From assembly GCA_031415695.1 (NCBI GenBank), contig JANOSH010000054.1:1-64000 (forward strand): a stretch of DNA of 64,000 bases. Direction: 5' to 3'. The stretch is from JANOSH01 sp031415695. Lineage in GTDB: Bacteria; Actinomycetota; Acidimicrobiia; Acidimicrobiales; Ilumatobacteraceae. Position 1 is the stretch's first letter, and each line of letters starts with the position of its first letter. Below, piece after piece: positions 10,514-19,281 of the stretch. A program made the translations under genes and the position numbers. The notes below the pieces were generated by a model. It had not been told where the DNA came from. It made no database searches and saw nothing but the letters and a program-made list of their open reading frames with translations.

Positions 10514-10993
10514 GTGCCAACGTCCTTATTCCCCGGGAGTTTCGACCCCTTTCACAATGGACATCTCGATGTGGTCGAGCAGGCTCATGCCCTGTTTGGC
10601 CGGGTAATCGTGTGCGCCATGGTGAATCCCCAAAAGCCCAACGCAACCTTTACGGCCGAGGAACGCCAGACCATGATGGAAGAATCCGTCGCCCATTTGG
10701 CGGGTGCATCGGTCATCTTTCGCAGTGGCCTCGTCATCAACGTTGCACGAGACGTTGGGGCCGACTTCATCGTGAAAGGTTTACGCACGGTTGCCGACTT
10801 CGACAGCGAGACAACTATGGCCCACACCAACCACGCCGTTGGTGGAGTTCGCACCGTTTTCGTCCCCTGCAATCCAGCCCTTGGCTTTGTGAGTTCCTCG
10901 TACATTAGGGATATCTCGCGATACGGTGGCGATGTTTCTGGCCTCGTGCCAGCCCCTGTTGCCCGATTCCTTAAGGCTGCGATCCGTTCATGA
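10514..10993 (+). CDS. coaD: Pantetheine-phosphate adenylyltransferase
   Basis: This enzyme catalyses the penultimate step of coenzyme A synthesis, 4'-phosphopantetheine plus ATP to dephospho-CoA. It is 159 residues long and starts at GTG. It carries PGSFDPFHNGH with the nucleotidyltransferase HxGH signature, KGLRTVADFDSE, and the C-terminal SSSYIRDISRYGGDVSGLVP. All are hallmark CoaD segments. It overlaps the following coiled-coil gene by 4 bases (ATGA), indicating translational coupling. Confidence 0.95.
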   Translation: MPTSLFPGSFDPFHNGHLDVVEQAHALFGRVIVCAMVNPQKPNATFTAEERQTMMEESVAHLAGASVIFRSGLVINVARDVGADFIVKGLRTVADFDSETTMAHTNHAVGGVRTVFVPCNPALGFVSSSYIRDISRYGGDVSGLVPAPVARFLKAAIRS

Positions 10994-11535
10994 CAATCAA
11001 CGAAGGCTCCAGCCACGACAGTGAAACGCTCGTTCGGCGTGTCATCGACATCATTGCTACCGCTCGCACCATCCCGCTCACGGCCTCACCGAACATCAAC
11101 CGTGACGAGATTATCGAACTGTTGGAAGAGGCGCTCAACCGCTTCCCCGACGACCTTCGCCAGGCTCGCTGGATGCTCAAAGAGCGGGACGAGTTCTTGG
11201 CCAAGACCGATCGCGAAGCCCACGACCTGTTAGATACGGCGCGGGCCGAGGCACAGCGTATGGTGCAGCGCGAACAGATCGTCCGCGATGCCGAATCTCG
11301 CGCCCGTCAGGTCGTCGAAGCCGCCGAAACGGCGAGCAGGCGTATGCGCCACGAAACCGAGGACTTCATCGATCAACGGCTCGGCAGTTTCGAGATTGTG
11401 CTCGAACGAGTACAGCGCGCCGTAGAGCAAGGTCGTGAACGTCTCAACGGCACATCGCACACGGGTCAGGTTGCGGCGACGCCCGTCGAAGAACCTGCTA
11501 CCACCTCCGGCTTTTTCGACCAGGACCGGTCGTGA
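10990..11535 (+). CDS. Coiled-coil protein of the actinobacterial SepIVA/DivIVA-like type
   Basis: This is a 181-residue protein with a predicted helical N-terminal part (residues 10-60, including NRDEIIELLEEALNRFPDD). A long charged coiled coil (about 65-150) is rich in Glu/Arg/Ala and is followed by a Pro/Thr-rich tail. In mycobacteria and relatives a comparable protein (SepIVA) sits directly before the DUF177 gene and acts in septation and polar growth. Here too the next gene is DUF177, overlapping by 4 bases. Assignment rests on context and composition rather than on a sharp motif. An ATP-synthase-b-like or other DivIVA-type role is an alternative. Confidence 0.7.
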   Translation: MTINEGSSHDSETLVRRVIDIIATARTIPLTASPNINRDEIIELLEEALNRFPDDLRQARWMLKERDEFLAKTDREAHDLLDTARAEAQRMVQREQIVRDAESRARQVVEAAETASRRMRHETEDFIDQRLGSFEIVLERVQRAVEQGRERLNGTSHTGQVAATPVEEPATTSGFFDQDRS

Positions 11536-12053
11536 GCCTACGCCCGCTCGAGGTCAGTGTCGTCGAACTGCTCCGGCGCCCGGGATCCCGACACAACGTC
11601 GTGGCGTCCCTCGACCTCGAAGACGACATGGCGTTGCACGATGTGGTGATTCCCGCAGGCACTGCGCTTGGAGTCGACGTTGTCGTCGAATCCATGTCCG
11701 ACGGCATAACCGTTACCGGCACAGTCACGGCGCAGTGGTCCGGTATTTGTCGACGTTGTCTTGCGGCGGCAGGCGAGCCGATCAACGCCGAGGTCCGAGA
11801 GATCTACCAGTTCAAACCAAACAACGACGAAGCCTTCGAGCTCGATAGTAGCGTCCTCGACTTGGAACCAATGGCGCGTCAAGCCGCGCTGCTCGAACTT
11901 CCCATCGGTCCATTGTGCCGTGCCGAATGCGCCGGGCTGTGTGCCGAATGTGGCGTGAATCTCAACGACCACACGTGCAGTTGTGACACCACGCCTATCG
12001 ATGTTCGGTGGGCGGGGCTAGATCTACTCAAAGGGAATCTTCCCGAGAGCTGA
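11532..12053 (+). CDS. DUF177 (YceD-like) protein
   Basis: This is a 173-residue member of the DUF177 family, linked to 23S rRNA accumulation and ribosome assembly. It shows SGICRRCLAA in the middle and PIGPLCRAECAGLCAECGVNLND near the C-terminus, giving the paired Cys motifs typical of the family. It starts at GTG, overlapping the upstream stop by 4 bases. In most bacteria rpmF (L32) or rnc follows, but here the next gene is ahcY, so the usual neighbourhood is broken. Confidence 0.88.
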   Translation: MSLRPLEVSVVELLRRPGSRHNVVASLDLEDDMALHDVVIPAGTALGVDVVVESMSDGITVTGTVTAQWSGICRRCLAAAGEPINAEVREIYQFKPNNDEAFELDSSVLDLEPMARQAALLELPIGPLCRAECAGLCAECGVNLNDHTCSCDTTPIDVRWAGLDLLKGNLPES

Positions 12054-12151
12054 TTACGTCGGGTAGGCTTGTCGTGGCCGTTGCTGAACCGACCGGTGCC
12101 TGAGGGCCCCAGCCGACGAGCTCACAAACCACTCTTTCCGTGAGGTCATCT

Positions 12152-13615
12152 ATGTCTACTGTGTCAACGCGCCGCGACTTTCGCGTCGCCGATCTATCCC
12201 TTGCCTCGTTCGGCCGAAAAGAGATCCATCTGGCCGAGCACGAAATGCCAGGTCTCATGGCGTTGCGGCGTGAATTCGGTGCCGCCAAGCCACTGGCCGG
12301 TTCTCGAATCTCGGGGTCCCTCCATATGACGGTGCAAACCGCCGTTCTCATCGAGACGCTTGTGGAACTTGGTGCCGAAGTCCGTTGGGCTAGCTGCAAC
12401 ATCTTCTCGACGCAAGACCACGCTGCCGCCGCAGTGGCAGTAGGGCCACATGGCACCGCCGAGGATCTGCAAGGCGTGCCCGTGTTCGCTTGGAAAGGCG
12501 AGACGCTCGAAGAATATTGGTGGTGCACCGAGCAGATGATGACCTGGCCGCTCGACGCCTCCGGCTACGACGGCCCCAACATGATCCTCGACGATGGCGG
12601 CGACGCCACCATGCTGGTGATCCGAGGCGCAGCATTCGAAGCGTCGGGAGTAGCCCCGGACCCCACGTCGGCCAACAACCCCGAGTTCGCCATTGTTCTC
12701 GGGCTCATCAATAAGACAATGCGTAACGATCCTAACAAGTGGACCCGCCAAGCCGCCCACATCAAGGGTGTCACCGAGGAGACCACCACCGGTGTCCATC
12801 GCCTCTACCAAATGATGCTCAAGGGCGAACTGCTCTTCCCAGCCATAAATGTCAACGATTCGGTGACCAAGTCCAAGTTCGACAACCTGTACGGCTGTCG
12901 TCACAGCCTCATCGACGGCATCAACCGTGCGACCGACATCATGATTGGGGGCAAGACCGCTCTCGTCATGGGATACGGCGACGTTGGTAAGGGATGTGCG
13001 CAGAGCCTGCGAGGCCAGGGGGCGCGTGTGCTCGTCACCGAGATCGACCCCATCAACGCCTTGCAGGCAGCCATGGAGGGCTACCAGGTTGTATTGACCG
13101 ATGAAGTCGTTGGCGACATCGACATCTTCGTCACAGCCACGGGTTGCTACAACCTTCTCACTGTCGACCATATGCGACAGATGAAGCACAACGCCATCGT
13201 GTGCAATATCGGCCACTTCGACAACGAGATCGACATGGCCGGCCTTATTGGGTCGGGTGCCACCAAGATGGAGCTCAAGCCCCAGACCGACCTGTGGAGC
13301 TTCGCCGATACGGGTCGATCCATCATCGTGTTGGCAGAAGGCCGACTCGTCAACCTCGGATGCGCCACCGGACATCCGAGCTTCGTGATGAGCTGTTCGT
13401 TCTCGAATCAGGTGCTAGCCCAGCTCGAAATCTGGACCAACCCGGGCAAGTACGCGGTTGGGGTGTACACCCTTCCGAAGGAACTCGACGAGAAGGTTGC
13501 TCGTATCCACGCCGAGGCCTTGGGCGCCAAGATCACCCCGCTCACCGACGAGCAGGCCGAGTATCTCGACGTCGACATGGGCGGCCCGTACAAGCCCGTG
13601 CACTACCGCTACTAG
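12152..13615 (+). CDS. ahcY: Adenosylhomocysteinase (S-adenosyl-L-homocysteine hydrolase)
   Basis: This enzyme hydrolyses S-adenosylhomocysteine to adenosine and homocysteine, removing the inhibitory product of methyltransferases. The protein is 487 residues, the length of actinobacterial members. It has GSLHMTVQTAVLIETL, NIFSTQDHAAAA, the longer bacterial insert around WTRQAAHIKGVTEETTTG, the NAD-binding GYGDVGKG, and the C-terminal GGPYKPVHYRY. The ATG at 12152 is preceded by TGAGGT. An in-frame GTG at 12140 is less likely. The 98-base leader has a run of short inverted repeats, but I could not match it to the SAH riboswitch. Confidence 0.96.
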   Translation: MSTVSTRRDFRVADLSLASFGRKEIHLAEHEMPGLMALRREFGAAKPLAGSRISGSLHMTVQTAVLIETLVELGAEVRWASCNIFSTQDHAAAAVAVGPHGTAEDLQGVPVFAWKGETLEEYWWCTEQMMTWPLDASGYDGPNMILDDGGDATMLVIRGAAFEASGVAPDPTSANNPEFAIVLGLINKTMRNDPNKWTRQAAHIKGVTEETTTGVHRLYQMMLKGELLFPAINVNDSVTKSKFDNLYGCRHSLIDGINRATDIMIGGKTALVMGYGDVGKGCAQSLRGQGARVLVTEIDPINALQAAMEGYQVVLTDEVVGDIDIFVTATGCYNLLTVDHMRQMKHNAIVCNIGHFDNEIDMAGLIGSGATKMELKPQTDLWSFADTGRSIIVLAEGRLVNLGCATGHPSFVMSCSFSNQVLAQLEIWTNPGKYAVGVYTLPKELDEKVARIHAEALGAKITPLTDEQAEYLDVDMGGPYKPVHYRY

Positions 13616-13694
13616 CAGCCGCAGCCGCAGTCGGGTCCTGGGTCTGGCTCGGGTCGGGTCAGTCCCCGGCCCGGGTCAGTTCCGAATCCATACA

Positions 13695-13753
13695 TTTTCG
13701 ACTCAGAGTCGAAAGGTTGTGCGGCACGTGGCACCCTTTCGACTCTGAGTCGA
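13695..13753. repeat. Two copies of the GACTCnGAGTC palindromic repeat
   Basis: Copy one is the 19-base palindrome TTTCGACTCAGAGTCGAAA at 13696-13714. Copy two is TCGACTCTGAGTCGA at 13739-13753. GTGGCAC lies between them. The same palindrome plus GTGGCAC block recurs at 14882-15044 and as an array at 54.6 kb. The stretch before it (13616-13680) is a GGGTC-rich run with no gene. Confidence 0.8.
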
Positions 13754-13845
13754 GCGGACGTGGTCGCGTCGCCGGAAACTCTCGCGCACCCCTCGCGTAG
13801 AGTCAGCGGTACTTCCTCCAACTGTATTCTCTAGGAGGAAAATCA

Positions 13846-14775
13846 ATGGCTGCTCTGCCCGAATCCGTGTTCGGCCTTGCCGAAGTTCAGTTTGGTGCGA
13901 TCGAAGTCGCTCAACTCCGCGACGCCGGGGTCAGTGACCACCGGCGACGCCGAATGACGAAACGAGGCGACTTGGTCCGCGTCGGAAGTCAATCGTTGCG
14001 GTTTGCGGGAACTCCCCAATCGTTTGAGCAGCGATGCCAATGCGCTCTGTTCGACGCTGGACCAGGTGCGGTCCTGTCGCACCGTACCGCGGCTGCACTG
14101 TGGAAGTTCGATGGGTTCAGCCGTTCGATTGTCGAAGTTCTGGTCGCCCGAACCGATTCCCCTGACGTCCAGGGCGCGCTGGTTCATCGAACCCGACTCT
14201 TGCCGGCCACGGATCGGTCGGTCGTCGGAACGTTGGAGGTGACGACAGCCACGCGTACCGTTATTGACCTCGCGACATGCTGCGGCAAGTCTGAGCTTGA
14301 ACAGGCTATCGATTCTTCGATTCGAGACGGCTTGACAACCGAGACGCGCCTCCACGCTCGGTTACAGGAGATGCGTGGTCCCGGGCGAAGTGGAATCAGA
14401 CTGCTTGACAGCGTGCTCGACGCCCGCCCTGAAGGTCGTGTTGAATCTGTCCTCGAACGAGCATTTCTTGGATTGCTCCGCGATGCTGGCATTTCGACGG
14501 CTCGATCGCAGGCAACTGTCCATGTTCAGGCACGTCGATTTCGCGTTGACGTTCTGGTCGCCGATGTAGTTTTTGAGGTGAGCGGTCACCGAACTCATTC
14601 GACCCGGACCCAGCGACGTTCGGATGCAAGCAGAACTCGCTTACTGCAACTTGCTGGCCTTCGGGTCTTTGAGTTCACCGCCGATGAGGTGTTCGGAGCA
14701 CCTGAGAACGTCGTGCTCCAACTTCGCCTTATCGCCTTCGAGCTGGACTTACCTCGCCTCATCTCGGGAGGGTAA
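13846..14775 (+). CDS. AbiEi-like antitoxin-domain protein with C-terminal DUF559 endonuclease-like domain
   Basis: This is a 309-residue protein of a type common in actinobacteria. Residues about 15-110 resemble the winged-helix AbiEi-type domain (LRDAGVSDHRRRRMTKRGDLVRVG, then SHRTAAALWKFDG). The C-terminal part from about 205 resembles the DUF559/Vsr-like PD-(D/E)xK fold: a Glu in ESVLERAFL, Asp in RFRVDVLVADVVFEVSG, then DASRTRLLQLAGLRVFEFTADEV. The Asp and Glu of the fold are kept, but the EVDG often seen is EVSG here. A very good AGGAGG precedes the ATG by 8 bases. The gene is isolated and flanked on both sides by the GACTCnGAGTC palindromes, with no partner toxin gene. Whether it is a nuclease, regulator or relic is unknown. 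Confidence 0.72.
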   Translation: MAALPESVFGLAEVQFGAIEVAQLRDAGVSDHRRRRMTKRGDLVRVGSQSLRFAGTPQSFEQRCQCALFDAGPGAVLSHRTAAALWKFDGFSRSIVEVLVARTDSPDVQGALVHRTRLLPATDRSVVGTLEVTTATRTVIDLATCCGKSELEQAIDSSIRDGLTTETRLHARLQEMRGPGRSGIRLLDSVLDARPEGRVESVLERAFLGLLRDAGISTARSQATVHVQARRFRVDVLVADVVFEVSGHRTHSTRTQRRSDASRTRLLQLAGLRVFEFTADEVFGAPENVVLQLRLIAFELDLPRLISGG

Positions 14776-14881
14776 GAAGTTGCCGTCCGCGACGTCGATT
14801 CGCTAGCGATCCATGAGCAGCCGGTTGAGACTTCGTCGTCCTACGAACTCGAAGTCAAAATGATGCCACGTCTTGTCCATC

Positions 14882-15044
14882 TTTTCGACTCCGAGTCACC
14901 GGGTTACGCCTGTCGCCCTGCCAGACCGCTGGATGCGATCAATAGCGAGTTTGGTAGGCGTCTGACGAGTTGCGGATTGGGTCCTCTAGCGACTCAGAGT
15001 CGAAACCGTGGCACCCTTCGAACCTGGTTTCGACAATGAGTCGC
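14882..15044. repeat. Degenerate copies of the GACTCnGAGTC palindromic repeat
   Basis: Copies lie at about 14882-14897 (TTTTCGACTCCGAGTCA), 14991-15005 (GACTCAGAGTCGAAA followed by GTGGCAC at 15008-15014) and 15028-15044 (TTTCGACAATGAGTCG, degenerate). They occupy the 417-base gap between the AbiEi-like gene and comF, together with the 9-base repeats that follow. I see no gene in that gap. Confidence 0.7.
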
Positions 15045-15129
15045 GTGGCGGGCGTGGCGGGCGTGGCGGGCGTGGCGGGCGTTGCGGGCGTGGCGGGCGT
15101 GGCGGGCGGGGCGGGCGTGGCGGGCGTGG
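15045..15129. repeat. G-rich 9-base tandem repeat (GTGGCGGGC)
   Basis: About nine and a half copies of the 9-base unit GTGGCGGGC, with single-base variants, lie 64 bases upstream of the comF start. The regularly spaced GGG runs could form a G-quadruplex with 6-base loops on the plus strand. Any frame through it gives only a low-complexity peptide, so I do not extend comF into it. Confidence 0.85.
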
Positions 15130-15192
15130 GTAGGGCGGCCATGGGTAGGGGAACGAGGAACTTTGTCGCACCCCCTGTGTAGAACAATCACC

Positions 15193-15813
15193 ATGATCCT
15201 CGACCTCGTGTTTCCTGCGAAATGTCCCCTGTGTGGCGCCACCGGGCGCGCTCCGTGCAACTTGTGTTGGCTCGCTCTTGAACCGGCCCCGCCGGGCCAG
15301 GTGTTGGCCCTGTTGAGCTATGAGGGTAACGGCGCCCGGCTTATCCGTGACCTCAAATACGGCGATGCCCGTCGGGCGGTTGAACGACTTGCCGACGGCA
15401 TGGCGTTGCTGGTGAGGCCCGGATCAGCCGATGTGGTCACGTGGGCCCCCACGTTGCCCCAACGGCGCCGCCGACGCGGATACGACCAGGCCGAGTTGTT
15501 GAGTCGGGCCGTTGCGAAGCGGCTGGGTCTGCCGTGTCGTCGCTACCTCACCCGACAGCCAGGTCTCGCTCAAACCGGGCGACTCCGCGTCGAGCGGCTC
15601 GCTCATGGGCCTGTGTTCACTCCGTGGCCGCTAGCCCGGGTAGGCCCGGCCAGAGCAGTGCTCGTCGACGACGTGGTTACCACCGGGGCCACGTTGCTGA
15701 GCGCCGCGCAGTGTCTGCGCAGCATGGGCATCGCAGGCGTTCAGCCGTTGGCCGCGGCGGCCACCCCAGTCAGTTCTCGCACGCGGGCTATGGCGTCGGT
15801 CCCATCGTTGTGA
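15193..15813 (+). CDS. ComF family phosphoribosyltransferase-like protein
   Basis: This 206-residue ComF-family protein has an N-terminal zinc finger (CPLCG at residues 11-15, then CNLC) and the segment LIRDLKYGDARRA. It ends in a type I phosphoribosyltransferase PRPP loop VLVDDVVTTGATL. In competent bacteria ComFC works in DNA uptake. In actinobacteria the role is not established. The ATG at 15193 was chosen because the zinc finger then lies at its usual distance from the start. A frame opening further upstream runs through the G-rich repeat. The 3' end overlaps the convergent HAD gene by 73 bases. Confidence 0.85.
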   Translation: MILDLVFPAKCPLCGATGRAPCNLCWLALEPAPPGQVLALLSYEGNGARLIRDLKYGDARRAVERLADGMALLVRPGSADVVTWAPTLPQRRRRRGYDQAELLSRAVAKRLGLPCRRYLTRQPGLAQTGRLRVERLAHGPVFTPWPLARVGPARAVLVDDVVTTGATLLSAAQCLRSMGIAGVQPLAAAATPVSSRTRAMASVPSL

Positions 15814-16406
15814 ACATGAATACCAACCATGCCCACGGCCACAGCGGCGTTGACGTTGTGAATAAGGTCATCGAGAAACAGCGCCTCGCTCGCAGCAACA
15901 CCCAACCGCCGTAGCGACAAGTGGTAAATGGCCGGGTCTGGCTTTCGGACCCCCACTTCATGGCTGTCCACAATGTCATCGAAGAGCGTTGACCAGTCTG
16001 CCAGTGGCCACCATGCCGGACGCAGGGCGGCGACGTTGTTGGTCAACATCCCAAGTCGAATTCCCGCCGCACGCAGATCGCCTAACAAGGCAATCATTGG
16101 CTCATTGCGGCCAAACGCTGGGCGGGGGGCCTTCGGTTCACGAATCGCTCCGTCTAGCTTCGGCTGCACTATTCCGGCTGCTTCTAGTGCGGGTCGGGTG
16201 GCGGCTTGCATTTCGGTCCAGGTGATCTCGCCACGTTCTACCCGGTGCCAGGGGTGATCAGTGTCGAGGTGGTACGGCCCCATCAGCAGCTCTTTCACCA
16301 TCTCTGGATCGAGCTCGGGGTGTCGTTTGGCGAAGTCATTTGGGCTTCCACCGGTCATCAGAACGCCGCCGAGGTCGAAGATCACTGCCCTTGTTTGCTG
16401 CATCAC
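15741..16406 (-). CDS. HAD-superfamily hydrolase (subfamily IA)
   Basis: This is a 221-residue haloacid-dehalogenase-type hydrolase. Motif I is FDLGGVL (nucleophile Asp in DxGGV), motif II is MLTNN, motif III is the Lys in VGVRKPDPAIY, and motif IV is FLDDL. The DxGGV form resembles phosphatases related to the N-terminal domain of epoxide hydrolase 2. The substrate is unknown. Its end overlaps comF convergently, and it is divergent from secA with a 64-base gap that must hold both promoters. Confidence 0.85.
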   Translation of the reverse strand: MMQQTRAVIFDLGGVLMTGGSPNDFAKRHPELDPEMVKELLMGPYHLDTDHPWHRVERGEITWTEMQAATRPALEAAGIVQPKLDGAIREPKAPRPAFGRNEPMIALLGDLRAAGIRLGMLTNNVAALRPAWWPLADWSTLFDDIVDSHEVGVRKPDPAIYHLSLRRLGVAASEALFLDDLIHNVNAAVAVGMVGIHVHNDGTDAIARVRELTGVAAAANG

Positions 16407-16470
16407 GACAAAGGAGCTTGGCCGCGTGCAAGCCCGAACGCACTATCGACGGATAGCATGACTGCGTTCT

Positions 16471-19242
16471 ATGGGAATCCTCGACCGCATCCTGCGCTCC
16501 GGCGAAGGCAAGAAACTCAAGGCCCTCGCCGGTCTCGTGCCAGACATCAACGCCCTGGCGTCCTCCATGAAAGCGTTGTCCGACGACGCGCTTCGTGCCA
16601 AGACGCCCGAGTTCCGCCAACGTCTCGCCAACGGCGAGGATCTCAACGACCTACTCATTGAGGCTTTTGCTGCCCTTCGAGAGGCGGGATCTCGTTCTAT
16701 TGGGCAGACGCACTACGACGTGCAGCTCATGGGCGGGGCCGCGCTCCATTTTGGCTGGGTAGCAGAAATGAAGACCGGTGAAGGTAAGACGCTGGTTTCG
16801 ACCCTTCCGGCATACCTGAACGGGTTGACCGGCAAGGGCATGCACCTCATCACTGTGAACGACTATCTGGCTCGTCGCGACGCTGAATGGATGGGTCAGA
16901 TTCACCGCTGGATGGGTCTTAGCATCGGGCTCGTCGTGCCCGATGTGAACGATTCGGCTATAGAAAAGCGTCGCGCCTACGGCTGCGACATCACCTATGG
17001 AACGAACAACGAGTTCGGCTTTGATTACCTGCGCGACAATATGGCCCGAAGCCTGGAAGACAAGGTTCAGCGGGGCCACGTCTACGGCATTGTCGACGAG
17101 GTCGACTCCATCCTCATTGACGAAGCGCGCACGCCCTTGATCATCTCGGGTCGCCTGGCCGATGCGGCCAAGCTCTACTACCAGTTTGCGTCCATAGTGC
17201 GCAGCCTCGAGCGAGACGTCGACTACGAAGTCGACGAAGAGAAGCGTCAAATCGCTCCAATGGAACACGGCATCGAAAAGGTCGAACGAGCCTTGGGTAT
17301 CGAGAACCTGTACGACGCGGTACAGCAGAACTACGTGCACCAACTCTCGGCAGCCATTAAGGCCAAGGAACTGTACAAGCGAGACAAGGATTACATCGTG
17401 CAAGGCGGTGAGGTGAAGATCGTCGACGAGTTCACCGGCCGCGTGCTCGAGGGCCGCCGTTGGAGTGATGGATTACATCAGGCCGTGGAAGCCAAAGAGG
17501 GCGTGAAGATCAAGGAGGAGAATCAGACCCTCGCCACCATTACCCTCCAGAACTACTTCCGCATGTACGACAAGCTCGCCGGCATGACCGGTACAGCCTC
17601 GACCGAGGCGGCCGAACTCAAGAACACCTACGGTCTCGACGTCATCCCCATTCCAACGCACCGCACGCTGCAACGGATAGATCAGGCCGACCTCATCTAT
17701 AAGTCCGAACAGGCGAAGTTCGATGCAGTTGTCGAGGACATCTACGAGCGACACGAAAAGGGCCAACCGGTTCTCGTGGGAACCGTCAGTGTTGAAAAGA
17801 GTGAGTTGCTCGGTAAGCAACTCGCGAAGCGCGGGGTGCCGCACGAAGTGCTCAACGCTAAGCAGCACACACGTGAAGCCATTGCAGTTGCTCAGGCTGG
17901 GCGCCTTGGCGGCGTCACGGTAGCGACGAACATGGCCGGTCGCGGCGTCGACATTTTGCTCGGCGGATACCCCGAGGGTCTTGCGCGCCAAGAGGTCCTG
18001 AAGGAGGGTCACTCGCCCGAAACGCTCATCGACGAGTCGAGCCTGCCAGCCCCGCTTGACCAAATGCCAGATGACTACCGCGAAGCCCGCAAGCTTGCCG
18101 ATTCCAGCTTCCAGGCCCATGTTGAGCGATTCACGAAAGAATGCGAAGCGGAACGCGAAGAAGTGCGAGCCCTCGGTGGTCTCTATGTGCTCGGCACCGA
18201 GCGTCACGAGAGTCGCCGAATTGACAACCAGTTGCGGGGCCGTTCGGGCCGCCAAGGGGATCCGGGCGAGAGCCGATTCTACCTGAGCCTCGACGATGAA
18301 CTCATGCGCCTGTTTGCCACGAATGCGATGCAGTTCGTCATGGGACGCGCGCTACCCGACGATGTGCCAATTGAGCACAAGATGGTGTCGAAAGCGATCG
18401 AGCGGGCTCAGAACACGGTCGAGCAACGTAACGCCGAGATCCGCAAAGATGTGCTCAAGTACGACGAAGTGATGAACGAGCAGCGCAAGGTCATTTACCG
18501 TCGTCGTGACCAGATCCTGTCGGGATCAGATCTTCGTGCCGAAGCGTTGGAGTATCTGGCCGATGCGGTCGACACCACCATCGACACTCACTGTGTCTCG
18601 GACGCCGAGGACGAGTGGAATCTCGACGGCTTACTCACAGAGCTGCAGGGCTACTACCCGACGCAACTCACCGAGCCTGAACTGCGCGTGTTCTCGTCAA
18701 CCGACCAGATATACGACAAGGTCATGGCCGAAGCTCAAGCGTTCTACGAACGTCGTGAAGCCGAATTGTCGCCTGAACTCATGCGAGAGATCGAGCGCCA
18801 GGTGATGCTACAGATCATCGATCAGCGATGGTTGGAACACCTGGCCGAAATGGACTACCTGCAAGAGGGAATTCACTTGCGGGCCATGGGTCAGAAAGAT
18901 CCGCTCGTCGAGTGGCAGCGTGAGGGTTACGAGTTTTTCGGTCGTCTAATGCACACCATCGCCCAGGACTTTGTGCGATTCGTTATGCATGTGCAAGTAG
19001 TTCCCCAAGAGGTCGAGCCGGTAGCGTTGCAACAACTGGAGTATTCGGCCCCCGACGAAAACCTGCCATCGAGCTTGCCGAGCACGGTCAGCGTGCTTGC
19101 CGAGGGAGACGAAAATGTGGTCGCCGAGGTCGAAGACGCAGTGCAAGTGCCCGTAGTTTTGACCGATCGGGAAAAGACCGGACGCAATGATCAATGCTGG
19201 TGCGGATCGGGCAAGAAGTTTAAGAACTGTCATAACAAGTAA
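16471..19242 (+). CDS. secA: Preprotein translocase ATPase SecA
   Basis: This is the motor of the Sec pathway, driving unfolded preproteins through SecYEG. It is 923 residues. Walker A is MKTGEGKTL around residues 100-108, the DEAD-like box is DEVDSIL, followed by the preprotein cross-linking domain, and the second nucleotide-binding domain has TNMAGRGVDILLGG and RGRSGRQGDPG. It ends with the zinc-binding SEC-C tail CWCGSGKKFKNCH. The length and the tail mark it as SecA1. Followed by prfB after 39 bases. Confidence 0.97.
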   Translation: MGILDRILRSGEGKKLKALAGLVPDINALASSMKALSDDALRAKTPEFRQRLANGEDLNDLLIEAFAALREAGSRSIGQTHYDVQLMGGAALHFGWVAEMKTGEGKTLVSTLPAYLNGLTGKGMHLITVNDYLARRDAEWMGQIHRWMGLSIGLVVPDVNDSAIEKRRAYGCDITYGTNNEFGFDYLRDNMARSLEDKVQRGHVYGIVDEVDSILIDEARTPLIISGRLADAAKLYYQFASIVRSLERDVDYEVDEEKRQIAPMEHGIEKVERALGIENLYDAVQQNYVHQLSAAIKAKELYKRDKDYIVQGGEVKIVDEFTGRVLEGRRWSDGLHQAVEAKEGVKIKEENQTLATITLQNYFRMYDKLAGMTGTASTEAAELKNTYGLDVIPIPTHRTLQRIDQADLIYKSEQAKFDAVVEDIYERHEKGQPVLVGTVSVEKSELLGKQLAKRGVPHEVLNAKQHTREAIAVAQAGRLGGVTVATNMAGRGVDILLGGYPEGLARQEVLKEGHSPETLIDESSLPAPLDQMPDDYREARKLADSSFQAHVERFTKECEAEREEVRALGGLYVLGTERHESRRIDNQLRGRSGRQGDPGESRFYLSLDDELMRLFATNAMQFVMGRALPDDVPIEHKMVSKAIERAQNTVEQRNAEIRKDVLKYDEVMNEQRKVIYRRRDQILSGSDLRAEALEYLADAVDTTIDTHCVSDAEDEWNLDGLLTELQGYYPTQLTEPELRVFSSTDQIYDKVMAEAQAFYERREAELSPELMREIERQVMLQIIDQRWLEHLAEMDYLQEGIHLRAMGQKDPLVEWQREGYEFFGRLMHTIAQDFVRFVMHVQVVPQEVEPVALQQLEYSAPDENLPSSLPSTVSVLAEGDENVVAEVEDAVQVPVVLTDREKTGRNDQCWCGSGKKFKNCHNK

Positions 19243-19281
19243 CGTTGACCGCTTCCCGGAATTCCGATCGAACGGCTAACC

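Noticed and set aside
12054..12151. Possible SAH riboswitch before ahcY
   Set aside because: The leader has some GC-rich complementarity, but I could not find the conserved core of the SAH riboswitch class.
15082..15192. N-terminal extension of comF through the 9-base repeat
   Set aside because: The extension is a low-complexity Arg/Ala/Gly/Trp run from the tandem repeat, and the ATG at 15193 places the zinc finger where ComF proteins have it.
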